Source: Chloroflexota bacterium
GTDB taxonomy: Bacteria > Chloroflexota > UBA11872
Direction of reading: 5' to 3'
Assembly (NCBI GenBank): GCA_026708035.1
Contig: JAPOVQ010000014.1
Span: forward strand, 66,826 to 130,825
DNA length: 64,000 bases
Part shown: in pieces, positions 35,164 through 44,263 of the stretch
Position numbering within the stretch: position 1 is the stretch's first letter
Layout of the letters: each line of letters opens with the position of its first letter
The notes under the pieces: model-generated
What the model saw: the letters and a program-made list of their open reading frames with translations, nothing else
Database searches by the model: none
What the model was told of the DNA's origin: nothing
Translations under genes and position numbers: made by a program

Positions 35164-35840
35164 GCGCTGCGACAATGCGGCCGGCGCGGAGGCGGGTGAA
35201 GGAGCGTGGGAAATGTTGCGACTCGCACTGGTGGCGTTGCTGCTGGTTGTTGTGATGGTGGGATGCGGCGAAGCCGAACCCGAGGGACCCAAGACCTACG
35301 CGGCCTATCCGGCCATGGACATTCCCGCCGGTGAGCCCTGGGTGATCGTCACCACCAGCCTGGGGCGCATGACCTTCACGCTATTCGCTGAAGAGGCGCC
35401 GCTGGCCGTCAACAGCTTCCTGTTCCTGGCGAACGAGGGCTATTTCGACGGCGTGACCTTCCACCGGCTGATCCCGGGCTTCATGGTGCAGGGCGGCGAT
35501 CCCACCGGCACGGGGACGGGAGGCCCGGGCTACTCCTTCGAGATCGAGCCGCCGCAGCGGCCCTACGTCCGGGGCGGGCTGGCTATGGCGAACAAGGGCC
35601 CGGGCACGTCCAACGGGTCGCAGTTCTTCATCATCCTGGACGATCTCACGGCGCAGGACCGGCTGTCGCCGGACTTCACGCTCTTTGGGCAGATCAAGGA
35701 AGGGCACCAGGCATCGTTCGACACGCTGGCCAAGATCGAGGCGGTGCCGGTCGGGACGGCCGCGGACGGCGAGTCGTCGGCGCCGCAGCAGGAGATCACG
35801 ATTTCGGCGATGAAAACCGGCGTGACGCTCAACTGCTCGG
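35164..35840 (+). repeat. Direct repeat copy 2 (cyclophilin gene plus leader)
   Basis: The partner of 34302-34978 at an offset of 862 bases. Similarity stops shortly before the 3' end of the gene, where the two C-terminal tails diverge. Confidence 0.85.
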
Positions 35841-35881
35841 GTGACGGGTCAACCGCGGCTGGATTCAACTGCCGGCCCTGA
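35213..35881 (+). CDS. Lipoprotein cyclophilin-type peptidyl-prolyl isomerase, copy 2
   Basis: 222 residues, nearly identical to copy 1 including the ribosome-binding site and lipobox (V-G-C-G-E-A-E-P). The catalytic F-H-R and G-S-Q-F-F-I segments are unchanged, so both copies should be active. Most differences are in the signal peptide and the last dozen residues. A strong hairpin at 35894 follows the stop. Confidence 0.93.
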   Translation: MLRLALVALLLVVVMVGCGEAEPEGPKTYAAYPAMDIPAGEPWVIVTTSLGRMTFTLFAEEAPLAVNSFLFLANEGYFDGVTFHRLIPGFMVQGGDPTGTGTGGPGYSFEIEPPQRPYVRGGLAMANKGPGTSNGSQFFIILDDLTAQDRLSPDFTLFGQIKEGHQASFDTLAKIEAVPVGTAADGESSAPQQEITISAMKTGVTLNCSGDGSTAAGFNCRP

Positions 35882-35893
35882 GCGTCGCAGCGA

Positions 35894-35916
35894 GGGGCGG
35901 GTTTCGAACCCGCCCC
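35894..35916. repeat. GGGGCGGGTT palindrome, possible terminator
   Basis: GGGGCGGGTT, a TCG loop and AACCCGCCCC form a perfect 10-bp inverted repeat of the same family as 17585 and the REP arms at 28213 and 28622. It sits 13 bases after cyclophilin copy 2 and before the convergent gene, so it may also end transcription, though no T-tract follows. Confidence 0.7.
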
Positions 35917-35925
35917 GGCGCACTC

Positions 35926-36855
35926 TCAGCGCACGAACCAGCGGATCGCGTGGCGCGACTCGCTGTCCTGAAAGCGCAGCGTGTAGGGATTGCACAGGCG
36001 GCGGATCACGCGGCCGTCACTGCGCAATATCAACCAGCCGAAGTCCCAGGCCCGGGTCGCGTACCGCAGCGGCATTGACGCCCGGACTCTCGGCAGCGGG
36101 TGCGTCCCGCCGATGAAGAGCCGTTGCTCCGTGTAGTAGTAGCTCGATCCGACCTGGACGAAGACCTCGTGGTCGACGGCGTCCGATTCAGGTCCGGCTA
36201 GGTCCGCACACAGCCCCCGAATCGCGGCCTTCACCTCGCCACCGGCGCCGCAAACGTCGCCCAGCGCCTCCGCCGATCCGTGCGCCATCTCGCCGGCGGC
36301 ATCGTGCGCCAGAACCTCGGTCCAGTCGTCCCGCACCAGGAAGTCGAAGTGCTCGAAGTCGTAGATGAAGGTGCTGCTCGGGGCGTTGGTGTCGGCATCC
36401 CAGCTGTCCAGCACGTGATACTTGGGCATGTCCGGGTGGCTGTCGATCGGCGCCGCGCCGGTCGCGCCGGCGCTGGCCGCCCCGTCGAGATGCGGTCGCG
36501 CGATGGCCTGCGTCCCGTCCTGGTTGTAGAGAAAGAACGACATCGACGGCCGCGGGCCAAAGGCGTCCGGCAGGCTCACCGGCTGCCTGAGCGTCATGAT
36601 GCCCGCCGTCCAGTGGTCCTCGATCAGAAACGTCGTCCGAAACTCGGCCAGCTCGCGCACGATCTCCGGGTTGTCGGACGACGTATCCACATGCTCGTTG
36701 TGCCGGAACTCCGTGCCGATGTGAAGGTCGGCGCCCCGCCGGATCGCGTCGGCCAGCGCCTCGAAGCCACCCTCGCGCACTCGCCGCTCGGAGTCGAGCG
36801 CCAGCGCCCGCCGCAGCCCGCCCCGCGCACTGCCGGGGGATTGCTCTGCGCCCAT
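35926..36855 (-). CDS. Hypothetical soluble protein
   Basis: 309 residues from the ATG at 36855 with a ribosome-binding site AAGGGTGA. The sequence is acidic and aromatic-rich, with a helical N-terminus (RRALALDSERRVREGGFEAL), TEFRHNEHVDTSSDNPEIV and paired beta segments such as FIYDFEHFDFLVRDDWTEVL, and ends in a basic stretch. There is no signal peptide or TM helix. No family was recognised. It converges with cyclophilin copy 2. Confidence 0.7.
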   Translation of the reverse strand: MGAEQSPGSARGGLRRALALDSERRVREGGFEALADAIRRGADLHIGTEFRHNEHVDTSSDNPEIVRELAEFRTTFLIEDHWTAGIMTLRQPVSLPDAFGPRPSMSFFLYNQDGTQAIARPHLDGAASAGATGAAPIDSHPDMPKYHVLDSWDADTNAPSSTFIYDFEHFDFLVRDDWTEVLAHDAAGEMAHGSAEALGDVCGAGGEVKAAIRGLCADLAGPESDAVDHEVFVQVGSSYYYTEQRLFIGGTHPLPRVRASMPLRYATRAWDFGWLILRSDGRVIRRLCNPYTLRFQDSESRHAIRWFVR

Positions 36856-36958
36856 CGGGTCACCCTTCTCCGCTTGCCGGATGTGAGGCCGCGAGCCTAC
36901 ACAACCCGAGCCGATGGGGAGAGGCGCGTGAGCCGTCCCAACGAGCGCGTCGGTTTGC

Positions 36959-37882
36959 TCATACCGTCCAGTCGATTCGCCGTCCAATCGCGCGACCGAA
37001 CAAATGTGGGACCCAGCGAGAAAACGCCAGCAACGGGCGCGCCAGCAGGGGCACCGGCGGATGCCCATGCTCTGCTCGTCGACGTTCCTCGTCGGTCCAA
37101 AGGTCCACGTATAGGCCGTAGGTAGCCGTGATGAGGAATGGCCGCACGATCTTGATGACCACCCACACGAGCGAGGGCAGCATCGCCTTGAACACCGCCC
37201 GCGTCCCGTCCGCTTCGTCCAGCGTGAAGGCCAGTGTCGTCAGCACAACCGCCAGCGGCACCGCCGTAGGCGCCGACGACACGATGAACGTGCCGAACAC
37301 GATGGGGAAGCGGCGTCCGCTCATCCGCCACGACTCGATGGTCGCCAGCGTGGCCGGCAGGTTGCCATGCACCGCGAAGAACGGCGCCAGGAGCGTGCGC
37401 GAGTGGATGTAGAGGGCGGCGACGCCAATCAGCACCACCCAGGCCGCCGTCAGGGCCAAGCCCGCCCCGCCTCCGACCGGCGCCTCGTTTCGCTGCCACT
37501 CGAACAGATTCAACAGCACGAGGATCGGCGCCCAGAAGATGACCGTGGTGTGCACGTTGGTCCAGAGATAGCGCAGCAGCCACCAGAGCCCCTGCCGCAT
37601 GGCGTTGATGAAGCCCAGGTTGACGCCGTGGAACCCAGCCGCCACGGCCGTCATCACCACGACCGGCGCGGCGGATGCCGAGATGGCGTTGAGCACGTAC
37701 AACAGCGCCGATCGGCCGAATCCCTCCGGAATGTCCGATGCCGTCACGTAGGCGGCGACCGCCGCCGGCGCCGCAAAGGCGCTCAGAATCTGGACGTACA
37801 ACCAGGGGGTTGCCCCCAGGACGCGCAGTCCCCGGCGTGTGTAGTCCAGGGATCCGGTCCAGGTTGCGCTGAGGGTGGACAT
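36959..37882 (-). CDS. Hypothetical multi-TM membrane protein
   Basis: 307 residues with about six TM helices: roughly residues 25-45, 58-80, 108-128, 142-162, 195-220 and 230-255. An amphipathic N-terminus and a basic C-terminal tail (RRRAEHGH, then FGRAIGRRIDW) are likely cytoplasmic. The layout resembles the DUF-type integral membrane proteins found near transport genes, but no named family was recognised. It lies 103 bp upstream of the hypothetical gene at 35926-36855 on the same strand. Confidence 0.72.
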   Translation of the reverse strand: MSTLSATWTGSLDYTRRGLRVLGATPWLYVQILSAFAAPAAVAAYVTASDIPEGFGRSALLYVLNAISASAAPVVVMTAVAAGFHGVNLGFINAMRQGLWWLLRYLWTNVHTTVIFWAPILVLLNLFEWQRNEAPVGGGAGLALTAAWVVLIGVAALYIHSRTLLAPFFAVHGNLPATLATIESWRMSGRRFPIVFGTFIVSSAPTAVPLAVVLTTLAFTLDEADGTRAVFKAMLPSLVWVVIKIVRPFLITATYGLYVDLWTDEERRRAEHGHPPVPLLARPLLAFSRWVPHLFGRAIGRRIDWTV

Positions 37883-38149
37883 GCGTCAGCCGATCACGCC
37901 GGCCGGGTGCTGATCGGGACTCGAATCCATGCCAACCGTCACCACGGGCTACGCCAAAGGGCCTCATTCCACGCACGATTTTGGCATAGCTGCTCAGGCC
38001 GAAATGCCATCGCGGTTACTGCCCGGTTGCGACTGGCTCGGCGATGCCTGGGAGCGCCGCGGCACAACCGGCCAGCCGCTTCAGGCGACCAAGGCAGATA
38101 TGCTGCGAAAGCCGTTGTGGACTCGAATCGCCTTCCCGCACGACGCCTC

Positions 38150-38854
38150 ATGCCCGATTCACCCATCCAAGCCGTGTTCTTCGACCTCGACGGCACCATG
38201 CTCGACCACGACGCGGCCACTCGCGCCGGAGCGCTAGGGATGTTCAGCAGGTACCGAGACCGGCTGACCGGTTCCGACGAGCATCTCCTCCAGCGCTGGG
38301 AAAAACTGACGGAACTTCACTTCGATCGCTACCTGCGGGGCGAAACCTCTTATGCGGGCCAGCGGCGGTGGCGGATTCGAGGCTTGTTCGACGTCACACC
38401 AAGCGAAATGTCCGACGCCGAAGCCGACGAGGTCTTTTCCGTCTACCGCCGTGCCTATGAAGTGAACTGGGAGCTGTTCCCCGACGTCGTCGACACGCTG
38501 GAGGCGTTGCGCAGCTTCCGCCTTGGCGTCATCACCAACGGAGGGTCCGTGCACCAGCGCCAAAAGCTCGAAGGGGTTGGCATCTTGGACCGCTTCGCGG
38601 CAGTCGTGGCTTCAGAGGACGAAGGAGTGGCGAAACCCGACTCCGAAATCTTCAAGGTGGCCTGCCAGGCTGTAGGTGCGCCGCCGTCGGCGTGTGTGCA
38701 CGTGGGCGATCGCTTGGCCGTGGACGCGATCGGGGCCCGCGACGCGGGGCTCACGGGTGTTTGGCTCGACCGACACGATTCGGGTTCTAGACCGCCGGGC
38801 GTCATACGAATAACCCGCCTGACCGAACTGCCGGCGCTGATCTTGGAGTCCTAA
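38150..38854 (+). CDS. HAD-superfamily hydrolase
   Basis: 234 residues from the ATG at 38150. The HAD motifs are complete: VFFDLDGTMLDHD with nucleophile Asp and acid Asp (motif I), LGVITNGGS (motif II), KPDSEIFKVAC with Lys (motif III) and HVGDRLAVDAIGARDAGL (motif IV). A helical cap lies between motifs I and II, as in class C1 phosphatases of the YjjG/haloacid-dehalogenase-like branch. The substrate is unknown. The following gene starts 13 bp downstream, so they may share a transcript. Confidence 0.92.
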   Translation: MPDSPIQAVFFDLDGTMLDHDAATRAGALGMFSRYRDRLTGSDEHLLQRWEKLTELHFDRYLRGETSYAGQRRWRIRGLFDVTPSEMSDAEADEVFSVYRRAYEVNWELFPDVVDTLEALRSFRLGVITNGGSVHQRQKLEGVGILDRFAAVVASEDEGVAKPDSEIFKVACQAVGAPPSACVHVGDRLAVDAIGARDAGLTGVWLDRHDSGSRPPGVIRITRLTELPALILES

Positions 38855-38867
38855 CGCCCGTCACCTC

Positions 38868-40256
38868 ATGTTGCCGCGCACCATTCGAACCAAACGGCTG
38901 ACCCTGCGACCGCACCGGTCGGATGACTTCGAGGCGATGTGCCGGTATATGACGGCCTTCGCGAGTTCCGAGGACTCTTCCGCGTCGCGCGGAGTCGACC
39001 CCGAAGCGGCCGCGCGGGACTGGCTAGAGCGCGCTCAGCGGTATGACTGGCGCACCGAGCCTCACTGGGGCGTGTGGTGCGACGAGGAGCTCATGGGTGG
39101 CGTGAGCCTGCGAATCGATGAAGCGAACCGCCGCGCTGAGATCGCCTACGAGGTCGCTAGCGCGCACCGGAATCGCGGCGTTGCAACCGAGGCCGTCCGA
39201 GCGGTCATCGAGTCTGCATTCGCTGCCGAACCGGATTTGAACCGCATCACGGCCAGGGCAGACGCGCGCAACCAGCCGTCAATCCGTGTCCTGCACAAGC
39301 TGCGCATGCGCTATGAGGGCACATTGCGCGAGCACTTGGCAGCCTCCGGCACCTCCGCGGACGAGGTGCGATACGGGCTCCTGCGGCGCGAATTCGAACG
39401 CTCCCCGCGGGCACGCGCCGTTCCCTGGCGCGGCTGGCCGCGCATGGGGATCGATCCGATCCGACTATGGGATCTCCAGCTTGCGGATCTCGTGCACCTG
39501 AACACCTACTTCGTCAACACGTTTCTGGGAGACGAACGCGGCAACCCGGGACTTTTGCGCGAGTTTGGGGATCGCCTGTATGCGGCGCTGATGCCGCTGC
39601 CTGACGTGGTCGAGCACTTCTCCCAGGCGTCTCCCGCGTTCAGTGCCGGACTGCGCGAGGCGCGGGTAGATGCGTTGGAGCTGTCACCCGAGGAGCTGCG
39701 ATCCACGCAAGAGGCGGTCCTGCAACGCTGCGCCTGGAACCTGGGCATGGCCAAGTCGCCGTCAACGTGGGATGCGCTGCCGTGGAGCTATTGGGACCCT
39801 CGCGAGATTCACGACCGTGTGGACGTCCGCGATCGCGTGGTCCTGGATATTGGCGCGGGCACCGGCCAAGCCACCCTGCGGTGCGCGCCGTACGCCGAGC
39901 GGGTGTTCGCGCTGGAGCCTGTCGCCGTGCTGCGTGCATATACCGAGCGGAAGCTGGCCGCGCTCGGATTTCACAACGTCACCACATTGGACGGACTTCT
40001 GGAGCGGGTACCGCTGGCGGACGACGCGGTGGACGTGGCGATCCTGACCAATGGGTCGTTCGGTTGGAAGCCGGATGACGAGCTGCGCGAGATCGATCGT
40101 GTAGTGAGGCCCGGCGGGACTGCGCTCATGTTGGCGCCGTGCCGACCGAGCGATTCGGACATCTTGGACGGAATCCGTCGCGCGGGCTACGAAGCGTTCG
40201 ACCTCGAGATGCCGACAATGGGGACGTTCCCGGGCTTCATCAAGCGGTTCGGCTAG
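38868..40256 (+). CDS. GNAT acetyltransferase fused to SAM-dependent methyltransferase
   Basis: 462 residues from the ATG at 38868. Residues 1-170 form a RimJ/RimL-type GNAT domain (TKRLTLRPHRSDDFEAM, then SAHRNRGVATEAVRAVI and NQPSIRVLHKLRMRYEGTL). After a linker and a helical region (about 195-310), residues 315-462 are a class I methyltransferase with VVLDIGAGTGQATL as the SAM loop, LEPVAV at the acidic position, and VPLADDAVDVAILTNG. Typical GNATs of this type are about 180 residues, so the methyltransferase is an added domain. Small-molecule or peptide tailoring is plausible; substrates are unknown. Confidence 0.85.
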   Translation: MLPRTIRTKRLTLRPHRSDDFEAMCRYMTAFASSEDSSASRGVDPEAAARDWLERAQRYDWRTEPHWGVWCDEELMGGVSLRIDEANRRAEIAYEVASAHRNRGVATEAVRAVIESAFAAEPDLNRITARADARNQPSIRVLHKLRMRYEGTLREHLAASGTSADEVRYGLLRREFERSPRARAVPWRGWPRMGIDPIRLWDLQLADLVHLNTYFVNTFLGDERGNPGLLREFGDRLYAALMPLPDVVEHFSQASPAFSAGLREARVDALELSPEELRSTQEAVLQRCAWNLGMAKSPSTWDALPWSYWDPREIHDRVDVRDRVVLDIGAGTGQATLRCAPYAERVFALEPVAVLRAYTERKLAALGFHNVTTLDGLLERVPLADDAVDVAILTNGSFGWKPDDELREIDRVVRPGGTALMLAPCRPSDSDILDGIRRAGYEAFDLEMPTMGTFPGFIKRFG

Positions 40257-40369
40257 TGTTTGCCGTCCGTTGAACCGTCTCGACCACGCGTCCGCGTTGC
40301 GCTCGGCCATACCGGTTGATCGCAATGCCAAGCATGCGTGGTGCCAAGGCCTCCGAATCCTGCAACGCC

Positions 40370-41185
40370 ATGACCGCAATTCCTGATCCTTCACCGTACG
40401 AGCGGCACGACTCGCTGACGGTTGCGACCTACGACCACCTCGAAATCGTTCACAACCTTGCAGATACCGACTTCTACGTTGACCTTGCATGCCGGTCGGG
40501 TGGACCGGTTCTGGAACTGGGGTGTGGAACTGGCGAGGTCCTGTTGCCGATTGCCCGTGCCGGCGTCGAGGTTGTGGGGCTCGATTCCGCGTCGCCAATG
40601 CTCGACCGCTGCCACGCCAAGCTAGCCCGTGAATCCGGGAGGGTTCGGCGGCACGTGCAGCTGGTCCACGCCGACATGCGGCGATTCGACCTCGATCGGT
40701 CGTTCAACCTCGCAATCGTCCCATTCGGCGGGTTCATGCATCTCCTCACGCGAGACGATCAAACAACGTGCCTCCGCAAGGTCATCGATCACCTCGGGCC
40801 TGGTGCCCGACTTGCCATTGACATACCCAGTCGCCAACCGCGCTGTTTTGCCGAGCCTGGGCCTGCGGACTGGCGACTGGACGACGACCTGATATCACTC
40901 TCGGACGGCCGGCAAGTCGCACGGTTTTCCCGGTCCGTTGTCCGGGACAAAGGGCAGCAGGTGTTCGACTTCGAAGTCGCATTCGAGGTTATCGGTCAGG
41001 ACGGCCGTTCGAATCGCGCGGTGGAACGCATGCCGTTGCGGTATACGTCCCCCGCGGAGATTGAGCAGCTTCTCCGCGGCGTAGGGCTGGAATTCGAACA
41101 CGTCTATGGCGGGTTCGATCACCAGGCATTCGACGCTTGCCGCTCAGCCGATTTCGTCGTCATCGCCCGCTCGGTGCATAGTTGA
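40370..41185 (+). CDS. Class I SAM-dependent methyltransferase
   Basis: 271 residues if started at the ATG at 40370; in-frame ATGs at 40325 and 40334 are possible. VLELGCGTGEVLLPIARAG is the SAM-binding loop, GLDSASPML holds the acidic residue for the ribose, and VHADMRRFDLDRSFNLAIVP is motif III/IV. The C-terminal beta-rich part includes YTSPAEIEQLLRGVGLEFE, typical of small-molecule methyltransferases. The acceptor is unknown. It follows the GNAT-methyltransferase gene on the same strand after about 110 bp. Confidence 0.9.
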   Translation: MTAIPDPSPYERHDSLTVATYDHLEIVHNLADTDFYVDLACRSGGPVLELGCGTGEVLLPIARAGVEVVGLDSASPMLDRCHAKLARESGRVRRHVQLVHADMRRFDLDRSFNLAIVPFGGFMHLLTRDDQTTCLRKVIDHLGPGARLAIDIPSRQPRCFAEPGPADWRLDDDLISLSDGRQVARFSRSVVRDKGQQVFDFEVAFEVIGQDGRSNRAVERMPLRYTSPAEIEQLLRGVGLEFEHVYGGFDHQAFDACRSADFVVIARSVHS

Positions 41186-41231
41186 GGTCGAGGAGTTTAG
41201 GAGGCCGGTCGGCAGCCCCCGAGCACCGGCA

Positions 41232-42422
41232 TCAATACCGGTCCGGCCAGAAGCAGTAGCCGTCATTGCGTGGGAAAAGCCCCGCCAGCACATCGTCGGC
41301 CGCGCCAGTCGCGCGCGCCTGGCCCATGTCCCGAAGCTCACTAAACGTCCGGTAGCCGAACAGGAGCTGGACGAGACCGAGCCGATCTATCGACAGCTCG
41401 GCGGGCGGCGCCGAGCCGCCAAGCGCAAACCGCCCATCGCCGATATCGGTCTTCACGTGGAGCACCTCTGGAACCGGCAAATCGCTGGCGGCTGCCTGAG
41501 CGGTGAGTGTCGGCGTGCGCCTCTCCAGCACGGCGCCCAGGTCAACGATGCACGCCATGTAGCCGGCGTTGTCCGGGCGTGTCACCACGGGCGTGCCGCC
41601 GCATCGGGTCAGCAGCGGGCCCAGCCCCGTGTCTGGAGGCAGACAAGCCAGCAGGCCTGTCGCGCCGCGCGCTCTGGCCACCTCGGCCAAACCGCCGGCC
41701 AGGGCTAATCCGGCGGCGTTATCTCCCGCCACCGCTTCCGACACCACCAGGCAATCGTCCGTCAGCTCGGTGTCGACCACCGCGTAAGCCGCCGGACGTC
41801 CCCGCGCGTCACGACTCACCAAGGCTTGCGTCTTTCGGAACCAATCCGAGCCCTGTCTGGGACCTCGCCACGCGCCTTCGCTTCGGACGACCGAGCCGTC
41901 GAGCGACCCGTAGGCCGCGTTGCACACCCGGGCGATCGCATCCCAGTCCGAGGTCTGGATGTCTTCGAGCGAAGCGGTTGGACCGTCCGTCTCGAGGGCG
42001 TCGAGTTCGATCCGGATTTCGTACTCCGGGCAGACCGTGGCGTAGCCGAAGCGGTGATAGAAGTCCGGAATCCCGAACAACGTGCTGATCGCGTAGCCCC
42101 GCTCAGCCGCATACCGCTCGCACATCTCCATCAGGCGCCGCGCATAGCCCTTCATGCGATGCGGCTCGGGCGTCCCCACACCGGCGACGCCGGCGCTGCG
42201 AAGCTCCTCGCCCCACGCCCGCACCGTGACGTCGACGACCCAGAGTTGGCTGACCAACTCCCCGTCCGCGTCGAGCCACAGGTGGTCGACGATCTCCTTG
42301 GACACCCAGCCGGCGGCCTCGCCGGCATCGTTGAGCGTCACCGGCACGCGCTCGACGAACTCCTTGAGCGCCGTGCCATCATCATCCACGCCGACGGGGT
42401 TCGAGCTGGCGCCCGGCGTCAT
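41232..42422 (-). CDS. Eis-like GNAT N-acetyltransferase
   Basis: 396 residues from the ATG at 42422, chosen because GAGGTG lies just upstream; ATGs at 42458 and 42470 are alternatives. The acetyl-CoA motif is G-V-A-G-V-G-T-P-E-P-H-R-M-K-G-Y-A-R-R-L, with R-x-K-G-Y-A, followed by GIPDFYHRFGYA. The length and second half (a further GNAT-like region and a C-terminal sterol-carrier-like domain) match the Eis family and the gene at 4318-5517, with low overall identity. It probably acetylates an amine; the substrate is unknown. It is divergent from the RbsD/FucU gene. Confidence 0.85.
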   Translation of the reverse strand: MTPGASSNPVGVDDDGTALKEFVERVPVTLNDAGEAAGWVSKEIVDHLWLDADGELVSQLWVVDVTVRAWGEELRSAGVAGVGTPEPHRMKGYARRLMEMCERYAAERGYAISTLFGIPDFYHRFGYATVCPEYEIRIELDALETDGPTASLEDIQTSDWDAIARVCNAAYGSLDGSVVRSEGAWRGPRQGSDWFRKTQALVSRDARGRPAAYAVVDTELTDDCLVVSEAVAGDNAAGLALAGGLAEVARARGATGLLACLPPDTGLGPLLTRCGGTPVVTRPDNAGYMACIVDLGAVLERRTPTLTAQAAASDLPVPEVLHVKTDIGDGRFALGGSAPPAELSIDRLGLVQLLFGYRTFSELRDMGQARATGAADDVLAGLFPRNDGYCFWPDRY

Positions 42423-42522
42423 TTCACCTCGAGATTCCGTCGCTTCGCCACTGTTCATGCCGCGGAGCATAGCCGTCTACGTGTGCCACCATGCCGCCGC
42501 GCCGACGGTTGAGGACTCCGCT

Positions 42523-42948
42523 ATGTTGAAGGGCATCGACCCGCTCCTGGGGCCGGATTTGCTGCGCGTGCTCGCGGCAATGGGGCACGGCGACGAGGTC
42601 GTGATCGCCGATGCCAACTTTCCGGCCGAAGCCAGCGCCCGTCGTCTGGTGCGCCTCGACGGCGTCGACGCCGCGCGCGCCGCCCAGGCGATCTTGTCGG
42701 TGCTGCCGCTCGATGAGTACGTGGACGCTCCGGCTGCGGTCATGGCGGTGGTCGGCGACCCGGATGCCGAGTTGCCCATCGTGGACGAGTTCCGCCGCAT
42801 CGCCGAGGCGGCCCACGGCGCGCCGGTGAGGCTCGAGCGAGTTGAGCGCTTCGCCTTCTACGAGCGGGCGCGGCAGGCCTTCGCGATCGTGGCCACCGGC
42901 GAGCGGCGACCCTACGGCAATTTGATCCTGACCAAGGGTGTGCTGTAG
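42523..42948 (+). CDS. RbsD/FucU-family sugar mutarotase
   Basis: 141 residues from an ATG with GAGGA upstream. MLKGIDPLLGPDLLRVLAAM and GHGDEVVIADANFPAEA are hallmarks of the family; the His in G-H-G-D and the Asp in A-D-A-N-F-P form the active site. The C-terminal RRPYGNLILTKG also fits FucU. The enzyme speeds interconversion of pyranose anomers (fucose or ribose). No fucose or ribose operon is next to it. Confidence 0.92.
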   Translation: MLKGIDPLLGPDLLRVLAAMGHGDEVVIADANFPAEASARRLVRLDGVDAARAAQAILSVLPLDEYVDAPAAVMAVVGDPDAELPIVDEFRRIAEAAHGAPVRLERVERFAFYERARQAFAIVATGERRPYGNLILTKGVL

Positions 42949-43211
42949 CCGGACAGGCTCAGTTCACTCGACGCAATCCGGCATGCAGTTCCATCCGTGA
43001 CGGCTGGCCTGACATGACGGTTGGCGATACCATCCGCGAATTGGAGATGGCCTGCTGAGCCTCCAGGAGCCTGCCACCGAGTGATTGTGACTGGGCCGCG
43101 CGTACCGGCCGGGCGGTACAGATCGGACGGGCCTTCCCAATTGCCGGATGACGCTATTTCGATCAATCACCCACCAAACAGCCTCACGGGATGACAAAGG
43201 AGAACTGCCGT

Positions 43212-44237
43212 ATGTTGACCATGTCGAGAAGGTCCGTCATGGCAATTGCGCTGATCGCCGTCATTCTCGGGGCGGCCTGTTCTGAGACCGAAGCGGTTGC
43301 GGAGAAAGAGCCTATCGTCTTTAGCGACCTGAACTGGACTAGTGCGCAGTTTCAGAATCGCGTCGCCCAATACATCGTCGAAAAGGGCTATGGCTATCCC
43401 ACCGAGGTGGTGTTCGGCGCCACGTTGCCGCTGTTGCAGGGACTGCGCCGAGGCGACACCCAGGTCACCATGGAGATCTGGCTGCCGAACCAGGAGGATG
43501 CCTGGGTGGAGGCTCTGGCAGCGGGCGACGTCGAATTGGTCGGCGAAAGCCTCGGCCGAGACTGGCAGTCGGCGTTCGTGATCCCTGCATACCTTCAGGA
43601 GCAATACCCTGAGTTGGACAGTGTCGAGGATCTGAAAGACGAAAAGTACAAGGCGCTGTTCGCCACGGTCGAAACCCGCGGCAAAGCGCGCCTCGTATCG
43701 TGCGTCATAGGCTGGGTATGTGAGGAAATAAACGCCGAGCAGATCGAGGCCTACGGACTTTCCGACCACGTCCATATCGTGAATCCGGGAGACGGAGCCG
43801 CGGCGAACGCCGATCTCTACGGCGCATATGAACGAAGGGAACCGTGGCTCGGCTACCAGTGGGGAACGAACGATCCCGCGGCCGAGCTCGACTTGGTCCG
43901 ATTGAAGGAGCCCGCATACAGCGATGAATGCTGGGCTACGACCAAGGCTTGCGCCTACCGTGAGGCAACGATATCCATTGCCGTGCATCGAGATATTCCC
44001 GGTAGGGCGCCGGAAATAATCGAGATGCTCCGGGCCTGGAATCTGAATCTTGAGAGCTACAAAGAAGTCGGCAAATGGCGGCTTGAGAATAGGGATGCGA
44101 GTATCAACGAAACAGCCCTCTGGTGGCTGAAGAGCAACGTGAGCGTATGGTCGGGCTGGGTTACGCCCGAGGCCGCCGAAGCCATCAAGTCCGCGCTCGA
44201 CGCCAATGAAATTCCCGACGGCTGGCCAACTGAATAG
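43212..44237 (+). CDS. Glycine-betaine/proline-type ABC transporter substrate-binding protein
   Basis: 341 residues from the ATG at 43212, nine bases after AAAGGAG. An N-terminal signal ends in A-A-C, a possible lipobox. The OpuAC-type fold is indicated by VFSDLNWTSAQFQNRVAQYI, VTMEIWLPNQEDAW, CVIGWVCEEINAEQI and PGDGAAANADLYGAYERREP, which also include aromatic residues expected in a quaternary-amine cage. No cognate ATPase or permease is adjacent, so it is an orphan here. The gene is visibly less GC-rich than its neighbours, which might reflect transfer. Confidence 0.88.
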   Translation: MLTMSRRSVMAIALIAVILGAACSETEAVAEKEPIVFSDLNWTSAQFQNRVAQYIVEKGYGYPTEVVFGATLPLLQGLRRGDTQVTMEIWLPNQEDAWVEALAAGDVELVGESLGRDWQSAFVIPAYLQEQYPELDSVEDLKDEKYKALFATVETRGKARLVSCVIGWVCEEINAEQIEAYGLSDHVHIVNPGDGAAANADLYGAYERREPWLGYQWGTNDPAAELDLVRLKEPAYSDECWATTKACAYREATISIAVHRDIPGRAPEIIEMLRAWNLNLESYKEVGKWRLENRDASINETALWWLKSNVSVWSGWVTPEAAEAIKSALDANEIPDGWPTE

Positions 44238-44263
44238 CCAGGTCGACGCCGCCCGCTGAACCT

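Noticed and set aside
37367-38149. An N-terminal extension of the HAD gene of 261 codons
   Set aside because: The extension is antisense to the membrane protein at 36959-37882, and the HAD motif I begins right after the ATG at 38150.
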